This document shows, piece by piece, positions 1 through 5,892 of a stretch of DNA of 7,921 nucleotides (positions are counted from its first letter, which is position 1; every line of letters begins with the position of its first letter). The translations under genes were made by a program, and so were the position numbers. Source of the stretch: Planctomycetota bacterium (lineage in GTDB: Bacteria; Planctomycetota; Phycisphaerae; Tepidisphaerales; Tepidisphaeraceae); the NCBI GenBank assembly GCA_029777755.1, contig JAKORQ010000058.1, positions 1 to 7,921 of the forward strand, given 5' to 3'. The notes below the pieces were generated by a model. That model saw nothing but the letters and a program-made list of their open reading frames with translations, did no database searches and was not told the DNA's origin.

Positions 1-155
1 GCCCCGACCCGATCCGCCACCGCTGGTATCGCGACTTCATCTCAGTGCTCAAGGAAAACAATATCGCCTGGGCCAACTGGGACTACAAAGGCAGCTTCGC
101 CATATGGCGCGACGGCAAGAGCACCGGCATAGCAGAAGTCATGCTGGGTGTGTGA
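1..155 (+). CDS. C-terminal fragment of a GH5-like glycoside hydrolase (5' end outside window)
   Basis: Reading from base 3, 50 codons run to a TGA at 153-155. The fragment contains the stretch NIAWANWDYKGSFAIW followed by a short tail. In GH5 (cellulase-fold) enzymes the last beta-strand of the TIM barrel carries a Trp-x-x-Trp-(D/N)-Tyr-Lys-Gly segment of this form, whose aromatic residue lines the -1 sugar subsite. The preceding RHRWYRDFISVLKENN helix also fits that family. The catalytic glutamates would lie upstream, outside the window, so activity and substrate (cellulose, mannan, other beta-glucan) cannot be judged. The gene points toward the minus-strand operon, so the two are convergent. 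It may belong to the same carbohydrate locus, but it is separately transcribed. A GH5-related barrel of another clan A family remains possible. Confidence 0.7.
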   Translation, partial: PDPIRHRWYRDFISVLKENNIAWANWDYKGSFAIWRDGKSTGIAEVMLGV

Positions 156-170
156 TCGTTTTTCTGGAAC

Positions 171-183
171 CACAGATTCTGTG
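171..183 (+). terminator. weak hairpin just after the GH5-like stop codon
   Basis: Bases 171-175 (CACAG) pair with 179-183 (CTGTG) around a 3-base loop, 15 bases past the TGA, and are followed by the T-rich stretch TTATTGATTTT. Position and T-richness suit an intrinsic terminator for the upstream plus-strand gene. The stem is only 5 bp and not GC-rich, so this is a tentative call. Confidence 0.25.
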
Positions 184-226
184 TTATTGATTTTGCACTT
201 GTGCGTAACGATCGATGATCCACGGT

Positions 227-280
227 TCGTGGCGTTTGAGGGTCACAACGGGTTTCTACGTTGTGCCCCCTACGCCACGA
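227..280. repeat. compound 54-bp inverted repeat between convergent genes
   Basis: The outer arms TCGTGGCGT (227-235) and ACGCCACGA (272-280) are perfect 9-bp reverse complements. Nested inside, CACAACG (244-250) and CGTTGTG (259-265) form a perfect 7-bp stem with an 8-base loop. GGG (240-242) can pair with CCC (266-268) across a single bulged T. The result is one long near-palindromic hairpin on either strand. It lies between the convergent ends of the GH5-like gene and the GH2 gene. It could be a dispersed palindromic repeat of the REP or MITE type, a bidirectional transcription barrier or a structured 3' UTR element. No T-tract directly follows it on either strand, so it is not a textbook intrinsic terminator. 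Confidence 0.6.
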
Positions 281-296
281 GCCGCCAATCCTTCTC

Positions 297-335
297 GATC
301 GCAAATCGAAAATCGAAAAGAGAAAATCAAAAGTC
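297..335. repeat. A-rich AAATCG-type short direct repeat downstream of the GH2 stop
   Basis: The stretch is a degenerate tandem of six- to eight-base words (CGCAAATCG, AAAATCG, AAAAGAG, AAAATC, AAAAGTC). It differs sharply in composition from the GC-rich genes around it. It sits 6 bases past the TAG of the minus-strand GH2 gene, where it reads as a T-rich stretch (GATTTTC..GATTTGCGATC) in the transcript. The 12-mer TCGCAAATCGAA at 299-310 recurs exactly at 7543-7554, also just downstream of a minus-strand stop codon. It may be an intergenic repeat family or a sequence supporting transcript-end formation. Confidence 0.5.
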
Positions 336-341
336 AGAAGT

Positions 342-2453
342 CTACTCCCCGATCTCAAACGCTATGGCGTCTTCCTCGAAAATTAGCTCGCCACACTTGA
401 GAACCTGAAGGCGCAGTTGCACTTCGCCCGCGGATGGGGTGCGGAAGGCTACCGGCACCTTGATGAAGCTGCCCAGCGGGATCTGCAGTTGCATGTCGCC
501 GCCGGCCAGTTGTTTTTCACCTGACATGGCGCTCCAGCGGAACTGCACCAGTTCGCCCTCAAACGTGTCGTTGAAGATGGCAATCTGGCGTTTCACGACC
601 CGGCCGCGCGCCAACTTTGGCTTGACCACCGGCCATTCGCCCTTCTCGTTGCTGTGGCGATTGGCCCGGTCGAACTCTACGTCGCATGCCGTGCAGGGGT
701 TGTAGCACTTCTGCATCAGGATGATGTTGGGATGATTCCACGGGTCGTGGATGTCCGGCATGATCTCGTCCGGCGTCTTCACCACCGGCCAGCGGACTTC
801 CTTGATCCCCTTCTCCAGGAACTGCTGGTCGCGGCTCTGCCCAGGCACATAGGTCGGCCAGGCATTGTTCAACACATAGTTGCGCAGATCGGCGTTGCCC
901 TGCAGCCTCCGCCAGCGGACGCTGGTTGCCATCCAGGCAAACCCCTGCGGGCCGTTGTCGTTGGGCCAGATATCCTCAGTCTCGCCATAAGGTCGGTCCA
1001 GCCGCTTCTCGCCGCCGGTCTCGGGGTAGGTCCCGCAGCCGCCGACGTAGTGATTCATGTTGATCACCTCCGGCCCGACATCGCCGATGCCGTCGATGAT
1101 CACCGGGCGCGTCCAGTCCACGCTCCAGATGGCGCCCTGGAGTGCCAGGGAAAGTGGCCGGTTCGACCATATTTCATTCGCGGCCGACCAGATCACCACC
1201 GAGGGATGATTGCGATCGCGCAGCGCCAGCCCCCTGGCGGTGTTGATCATGTTCTCCCACCCGCCAACCCAGTCTTCCAGCCCCTCGCTGTTACGTATCG
1301 GCGTCTCATCGACGATCATCAGGCCCATCTCGTCACACACGTCCAGCATGTAAGGCGTTGGCGGAACCTGATGGATGCGCATCACGTTGAAATTGGCCCG
1401 CTGGAGATTGTCCACCGCGCCCGGCCAGCCGGCGCAGGTCGAGGTTGGCTTGCCAAACCCCGGATGGGTCCCGTAGGCGTCGGTGCCGAAGTTGGTCTCC
1501 TGCTGATTGTCGCCGCGAAGATTGCACGGGACGCCGTTGAGATAATAGCGATTCCCCTTCCAGGTGAACTCGCGGAAGCCGAAGCGCTGCGTGAGAGTGT
1601 GATGCAGTTTGCCATCGACAAGCACATCGATCGTCAGGTTGTGCAGCACCGCGCGATAGCCCGGCTTGTATGGCACATTTGGCCACCAGTAGCTGTCGCG
1701 GCCGAGTCCCCACACCGTCGCGATCAGGTCGAACCGGCGGGTGTCATGCTCGTTTAGCGTGAAGGGAATCTCCATCATCTCCGGGTAGTCGAACTGCTGC
1801 CCGGTGGCCGACGAGAGCCGGCAGCGAAGGACGCCTGATACCGGCCTGTCGGTGATGTTATTGACCTTTACATATGGATTGATGGTGCCGCTGGAGACAC
1901 TGGTGACGATGTACGGCTCGGAAAGGTGAATGGCCGGCAGGATGTTCATGCGGGCGCCGCGGATGATTCCCTCGGCCATGTCCTCCAGCCAGGCAGCCGC
2001 CTGCGGTACCATCCAGGCCTTGATCTTGCCCGGCACGAAACCGTCGTTCCAGGCGTAGCGCATGGCGATGACCTCGTGCTGGTACTTGTTGCGCCCCTTC
2101 ACCTCGATGACCAGCAGGTACTCCTTGCCGGCCTCCACGAATGGCGTGATGTCGGCAATCACCGGCATCCACGGTGCAATGTGCGACAGCACGGGAGTCA
2201 GCGACTTTTCATCCCGGCCAATCAGGATGCGGCAGCCAAAGTTGATCGCCTCGAAATATAGCTGGATCGACCGGCCGGCCGCGGCTTCCGGAATCGGCAA
2301 ACGCACGCGATAGGTGCCGGCCGACACCTTGTGCCCCTGCTTGCGCCAGCCACCATAGGGAACCTTGATATCGCCCCAGTCGCCGCCTTCGGGACGGAAC
2401 TCCCACCGCAAACCGCCGTCGGTGCTGATGTCTATCACCTGTGTCTCTGTCAT
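342..2453 (-). CDS. glycoside hydrolase family 2 protein (beta-galactosidase/beta-glucuronidase-like), probably cytoplasmic
   Basis: A 703-residue GH2-type enzyme that hydrolyses a terminal beta-linked sugar by a retaining mechanism. Residues 15-120 resemble the GH2 jelly-roll sugar-binding domain. About 180-290 is the immunoglobulin-like domain, ending in RFGFREF. From 295 comes the TIM barrel, with NGVPCNLRG (306-314), NFNVMRIH (354-361) and MGLMIVDE (376-383). The acid/base is E427 in WSAANE (422-427). The nucleophile is probably E491 or E493 in RPYGETE, 64-66 residues later, the usual GH2 spacing. NHY at 467-469 fits the active-site His/Tyr region. There is no signal peptide. The ATG has GGAG (2458-2461) four bases upstream and lies 39 bases after the stop of the preceding beta-helix gene, so it is probably last in the operon. 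Odd: three cysteines close together (583, 587, 590) late in the protein. The sugar specificity cannot be read. Confidence 0.88.
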   Translation of the reverse strand: MTETQVIDISTDGGLRWEFRPEGGDWGDIKVPYGGWRKQGHKVSAGTYRVRLPIPEAAAGRSIQLYFEAINFGCRILIGRDEKSLTPVLSHIAPWMPVIADITPFVEAGKEYLLVIEVKGRNKYQHEVIAMRYAWNDGFVPGKIKAWMVPQAAAWLEDMAEGIIRGARMNILPAIHLSEPYIVTSVSSGTINPYVKVNNITDRPVSGVLRCRLSSATGQQFDYPEMMEIPFTLNEHDTRRFDLIATVWGLGRDSYWWPNVPYKPGYRAVLHNLTIDVLVDGKLHHTLTQRFGFREFTWKGNRYYLNGVPCNLRGDNQQETNFGTDAYGTHPGFGKPTSTCAGWPGAVDNLQRANFNVMRIHQVPPTPYMLDVCDEMGLMIVDETPIRNSEGLEDWVGGWENMINTARGLALRDRNHPSVVIWSAANEIWSNRPLSLALQGAIWSVDWTRPVIIDGIGDVGPEVINMNHYVGGCGTYPETGGEKRLDRPYGETEDIWPNDNGPQGFAWMATSVRWRRLQGNADLRNYVLNNAWPTYVPGQSRDQQFLEKGIKEVRWPVVKTPDEIMPDIHDPWNHPNIILMQKCYNPCTACDVEFDRANRHSNEKGEWPVVKPKLARGRVVKRQIAIFNDTFEGELVQFRWSAMSGEKQLAGGDMQLQIPLGSFIKVPVAFRTPSAGEVQLRLQVLKCGELIFEEDAIAFEIGE

Positions 2454-2492
2454 GATTCTCCGACGCTCCTGTGGATGAGTGATCGTTCTGCG

Positions 2493-3977
2493 CTAGTCCT
2501 CAAACGGCACCAGCGATGTCCGCGCGCCCATACCCGCACATGGTGAATCAGGCGCCAGGCGGAAATCCGCCTTCTCGATGTCGCGGAACCTCGGGTCGGC
2601 CACGATGGAGTTCTTGTCCCAGCCCGACTTCTCCACATACGCCGCAAAATCCTTTGCGAGGAAGCGCTCCTTGCCGAGCTGGGCAATCGCATCTTCCTCC
2701 CTGCCCTGGAAGTAGCAGTTGTGATCGACCTGGATCGAGGGAGTAGGCGTACCCAGGCCGTAGTTCAGGCAGCGCGACTCGGGAGCGTGATAGAAGATGT
2801 TGTGACGCGCCACAACCTGGCAATCCGCATTCCAGCCGAAGCTGTTCTCCAGATTGAGGTGGAAGCCGATATAGTCGGGGATATTCACCGAGTAGCGCGG
2901 CTTTGGTTCGCCCTGCAAAGCCCATCCCTCGCCGGCGTTGACGCAGGTGTTGTACTCAAATACGACGTCGCGCGTCAGCACTCCGTGGGCGATGTCGAGA
3001 CTGTCATAGCCACAGTTCCACAGCACGTTGTCGCGCACATAAACGCGCTGAGCCACTGACTTGGGATACCCCTGGATGCAGATGCCGCCATCGAAGATCT
3101 CCCAGATCCGGCAGCCCTCGATCGTGACATCCGATACACTCTCCCACGTCTCGATGCCGTTGCCAAAGCGAACGCGCCGCTGGACAAACTGCGGCCCATA
3201 GCTGGCGGAGAACGGGTCATTGCGATAAACCGCCCCGCCGCACAGACTGACCTCGCAGCGACGGATGGTGACATTCGTCGGACCGTTGGAAAGCTGGATG
3301 CCATGCGTGCCGACCTTGTGGATGTGCAGGTCCTGGATCCAGATGTGGCTGTGCTGAGTGCCCGTGAGGAAGATCCCGTTGCCGGCCGGTATCACCTCGA
3401 TGCTCTTCCAGACGCTTGCGGGATTCTCGCTGCTGTACAGGTGGATCGGCCCGGAGCCGGTGTCACCCTGGTGCCACTCACCGGCGTTCTTCATCTCGTC
3501 GATGGTGTAGCGCATATGGCCGGGGCGCTCATCGAGAATCACGTTCGCCACATCGCCCAGTTCTGTCGTGGAGCGCCAGATAGCGCCGCCTTCATTCACC
3601 CACAGTTCCGGCCGGGCGAGTTGCGTGATCTGCGCATGCAGCAAGGGGTTCTTCCCCCGGCCATACGCCCCGTAGACAACAGGCCGGCCTGGCGCGCCGC
3701 CGATGATCGGGAGTGGCAGGGTATAGCTGCAGCCGCGCTTCAGCAGTAGCGCCGCCCCTGGCCTGCCCTTCTGGACGAACTGCGCCCACGATTTCCAAGC
3801 GGTCTGCGGCGATAGACCGTCAGATGAATCATTGCCATCCACCGGATCAACGTAAAAGACCAGATCCACCCCGGCAGGGAGATCGACGTGAGCAGAACCT
3901 CCAGACATTGCTTGCCCTTTCGCAAATGAAGCGATGATCAATAAGGTGACAAGGCCACCTGCAATCCAGTCGGCCAT
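2493..3977 (-). CDS. secreted right-handed parallel beta-helix protein (candidate polysaccharide-active enzyme)
   Basis: A 494-residue protein from the ATG at 3977. Residues 5-23 are hydrophobic (IAGGLVTLLIIASFAKGQA), with a plausible signal-peptidase site after GQA. The n-region has no positive charge, which is unusual. FYVDPVDGNDSSDGLSPQTAW (from residue 41) is the N-terminal motif common in secreted beta-helix proteins of the DUF1565/chondroitinase-B-like kind. About 200-425 holds beta-helix coils (repeats of the type VTIRRCEVS, VTIEGCRIW, VYVRDNVLW). The end, DPRFRD..FRLAPDSPCAGMG, is also typical of these proteins. I recognise no catalytic set, so a polysaccharide lyase, glycosidase or binding role are all open. 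A longer GTG start at 4067 is in frame, but its 30 extra residues are Pro/Ala/Arg-rich and look non-coding. Neither start has a clear Shine-Dalgarno sequence. GH2 follows after 39 bases. Confidence 0.82.
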   Translation of the reverse strand: MADWIAGGLVTLLIIASFAKGQAMSGGSAHVDLPAGVDLVFYVDPVDGNDSSDGLSPQTAWKSWAQFVQKGRPGAALLLKRGCSYTLPLPIIGGAPGRPVVYGAYGRGKNPLLHAQITQLARPELWVNEGGAIWRSTTELGDVANVILDERPGHMRYTIDEMKNAGEWHQGDTGSGPIHLYSSENPASVWKSIEVIPAGNGIFLTGTQHSHIWIQDLHIHKVGTHGIQLSNGPTNVTIRRCEVSLCGGAVYRNDPFSASYGPQFVQRRVRFGNGIETWESVSDVTIEGCRIWEIFDGGICIQGYPKSVAQRVYVRDNVLWNCGYDSLDIAHGVLTRDVVFEYNTCVNAGEGWALQGEPKPRYSVNIPDYIGFHLNLENSFGWNADCQVVARHNIFYHAPESRCLNYGLGTPTPSIQVDHNCYFQGREEDAIAQLGKERFLAKDFAAYVEKSGWDKNSIVADPRFRDIEKADFRLAPDSPCAGMGARTSLVPFED

Positions 3978-4002
3978 GGTGGATAGTCTAGCGTATGAAA
4001 CC

Positions 4003-4019
4003 GCCCCGCCAACCGGGGC
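4003..4019 (-). terminator. GC-rich hairpin between the two beta-helix genes (possible partial terminator or leader stem)
   Basis: GCCCCG (4003-4008) and CGGGGC (4014-4019) form a perfect 6-bp GC stem with a 5-base loop. Read on the minus strand it is followed by GGTTTCATAC, which has only three consecutive T. It lies in the 126-base gap between the stop at 4104 and the ATG at 3977, the longest gap in the operon. It may dampen read-through or stabilise processed RNA ends. The weak T-tract argues against a full terminator. Confidence 0.3.
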
Positions 4020-4103
4020 ATGACATGGGCGCGCAGCGCATGCTGGGCGGTATGCCCGGTTGCTCACGCACGTCCCGCCTCAGTCCTCATCCAGCCCGCG
4101 CAG

Positions 4104-5858
4104 CTACTTCACCAGCTTCTGGCGCTGGGAGAACTGCGCCTGGTAGATCGATCCGGCCACCGGTCGCCCAATGTACTCGTACAGGACACGTCCCGATACC
4201 GGCCCAACCTGCAGATCAGGCGTGTCGACGGGCTTGCCCCACTCGGTTCCGGAGCGGCGGGAGTAGCCGTCATGTACGCGGACGCCGTCCGGGCCTTCGC
4301 CAGTGGAGTGCACCCCCACGACGACCCCAAACTCCGCCGGCGTGACACCCACGAAATTGCGGCGTGAGTCATGGTTCCTCGGTGCTTCGCGCGTGTTGAA
4401 CCCTGCACTGCGGTAGTTCCATACGATGCCCCATCCGCAGGTTTCGTAGGCATTGCCGCTTAGCGTTCCGCGGTTGATCATCAGCAGCCCCGCATCCTTT
4501 GAATAGTGGTTGTCCCACAGGATGGCGTGCGAGTATTTCGTGTGGGTGTCATCGACAAACTCGCCCAGCAGGCCGGTGTTGAAGCGGTAGTCCAGGGACC
4601 GGCAATCCTTGATCACGATGTTGCTGGTCTGCGGGGCGGCCGTTGTGTAGCCGTGCCGCAGATTGCTGGCGGTACAGTCTCGGTACAGCAGGTTCTGCCC
4701 GCGAATGTAGAAACCGTATCCCGATCCGCCTCCGCCACAGTTGATGGCATTGGCGGCCGTGCAGTTGATGAAGGAGACATTCACCGGGTACGCAGTGCCA
4801 AAGGCAATCGTGCGGAACGAGGCGATCTCCACATTTCTGAACAGCCCATTGACCAGCCCCTTGATCATCAGCGTGGTGCCGATGGATGACTCAGGCGCAG
4901 CGCCCTCTTCCTCTTCTGCCGTGATCGTCAGCTCCTCCATGCCGCAGTTGCGCAGCATCGGCGTTTCCAGCCGCCCGACCGTGATGCGCATATTGGCCGG
5001 GTCAAGCTCGTGCGCAATAGGCACATCCAGCGTGAGCACATTTCCCTCGATCGCCAGCACTTTCCGCAGATAAGTCAGCGCGTTTCCCGCGTCGGTAAAC
5101 TTCAGTTCCCCATTGTCGCCATAGTGTACCCAGCGCAGCGGCTGGGGCGCTTTGCTCTCGTCGTAGGCGTTCTTACGGACAAACTCTTCCCACATCATCT
5201 GCCGGATCACCACCTCGTCCCCCACCGAGATGGCGGCTGCATCCTCGACCGTGATCGTGCGCGCTCCCAGGGCGATTGGCTGGGTAACGACGGTGTCCAC
5301 CCTGCGGTTGTAGTGCCATGCCAACTGGTCACCGGGCTTCAGGAAGTTGATGACGCCGCTGCTCCAGGTGGCCGACTGCCGCCGGTTTGGCTGCTCGGCC
5401 GCATGATAGGTGCGATCCACCTGAAGTATGGTGCGCCCCATGCCAGCCCCCCGGATCATCGTGTTATCATTGGTGATCTGCACCGTGCGCGAATCGGTGC
5501 CGATACGGAAAGTCCCGACCGGGATCTCCACAACGCCGCCATCAGGCAACGCCGCGAGAGCCTCGTTCAGCTTCTCCGAGATGTCCTCTCCCTCGTTGGC
5601 CTCGATCCTGCGCACAACATCAGGGATGCCGACGAACTCCTCCCGCTCGCCATAGTGATAGCCGGCATAGGAGAAGTCGAACGCGCCGACGTTCCACTCC
5701 CGGCCACCCGCACTGACCGTGGGAAAACTCCAGCTTCCGTCGGCGTTGCGCACCAGCAGTCGCGAGATGGCCGGCTCCCCCGCGCCGTCGGCCGCAAGGC
5801 TTAGCGAGGAGGCGGCCAGCGCCAAAACAGAAACCGCAAGGATGGTGACCAGGTTCAA
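4104..5858 (-). CDS. secreted pectate-lyase-3-like beta-helix protein
   Basis: A 584-residue protein from a TTG start at 5858. I chose this start because AAGGAGGT (5864-5871) lies 5 bases upstream, and because it gives a 22-residue signal peptide (NLVTILAVSVLALAASSLSLA, cut before ADGAG). An in-frame GTG at 5942 would add 28 residues and overlap the sulfatase gene by 50 bases. That version would place an Arg-rich stretch ahead of the hydrophobic core, so it is not excluded. Residues 93-146 (ISEKLNEALAALPDGGVVEIP, GTFRIG, MIRGAGMGRTILQ) match the opening of Pectate_lyase_3 / GH28-related beta-helices. About 200-220 (ARTITVEDAAAISVGDEVVI) is an inserted strand pair common in such proteins. About 300-480 holds further coils (FRNVEIASF, VSFINCTAAN, LLYRDCTASN, IVIKDCRS). 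No catalytic triad is recognisable. It lies 34 bases after the sulfatase stop, so co-expression is likely. Confidence 0.8.
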   Translation of the reverse strand: MNLVTILAVSVLALAASSLSLAADGAGEPAISRLLVRNADGSWSFPTVSAGGREWNVGAFDFSYAGYHYGEREEFVGIPDVVRRIEANEGEDISEKLNEALAALPDGGVVEIPVGTFRIGTDSRTVQITNDNTMIRGAGMGRTILQVDRTYHAAEQPNRRQSATWSSGVINFLKPGDQLAWHYNRRVDTVVTQPIALGARTITVEDAAAISVGDEVVIRQMMWEEFVRKNAYDESKAPQPLRWVHYGDNGELKFTDAGNALTYLRKVLAIEGNVLTLDVPIAHELDPANMRITVGRLETPMLRNCGMEELTITAEEEEGAAPESSIGTTLMIKGLVNGLFRNVEIASFRTIAFGTAYPVNVSFINCTAANAINCGGGGSGYGFYIRGQNLLYRDCTASNLRHGYTTAAPQTSNIVIKDCRSLDYRFNTGLLGEFVDDTHTKYSHAILWDNHYSKDAGLLMINRGTLSGNAYETCGWGIVWNYRSAGFNTREAPRNHDSRRNFVGVTPAEFGVVVGVHSTGEGPDGVRVHDGYSRRSGTEWGKPVDTPDLQVGPVSGRVLYEYIGRPVAGSIYQAQFSQRQKLVK

Positions 5859-5863
5859 CTTCG

Positions 5864-5871
5864 ACCTCCTT
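5864..5871 (-). promoter_or_regulatory. strong Shine-Dalgarno site that decides a TTG start
   Basis: On the minus strand this reads AAGGAGGT, a near-complete complement of the 16S rRNA 3' end, 5 bases before the TTG at 5858-5856. It is the best ribosome-binding site in the window; the other minus-strand starts have GGAG at most. It falls inside the in-frame upstream extension, which is why the shorter protein is preferred. Confidence 0.65.
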
Positions 5872-5892
5872 CTTTCTGATCGAGCATCGCAA

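Noticed and set aside
297..335. Possible CRISPR array in the A-rich repeats
   Set aside because: The units are only six to eight bases, degenerate, and contiguous without spacers.
654..1757. Long plus-strand open frame (367 codons) opposite the GH2 gene
   Set aside because: It is fully antisense to a gene with clear GH2 catalytic motifs. The product is a low-complexity His/Val/Ala/Arg-rich sequence with no recognisable domain, as expected opposite a GC-rich gene.
5010..5804. Plus-strand open frame (264 codons) opposite the beta-helix gene
   Set aside because: It is antisense to a well-supported gene, with no family motif and biased composition.
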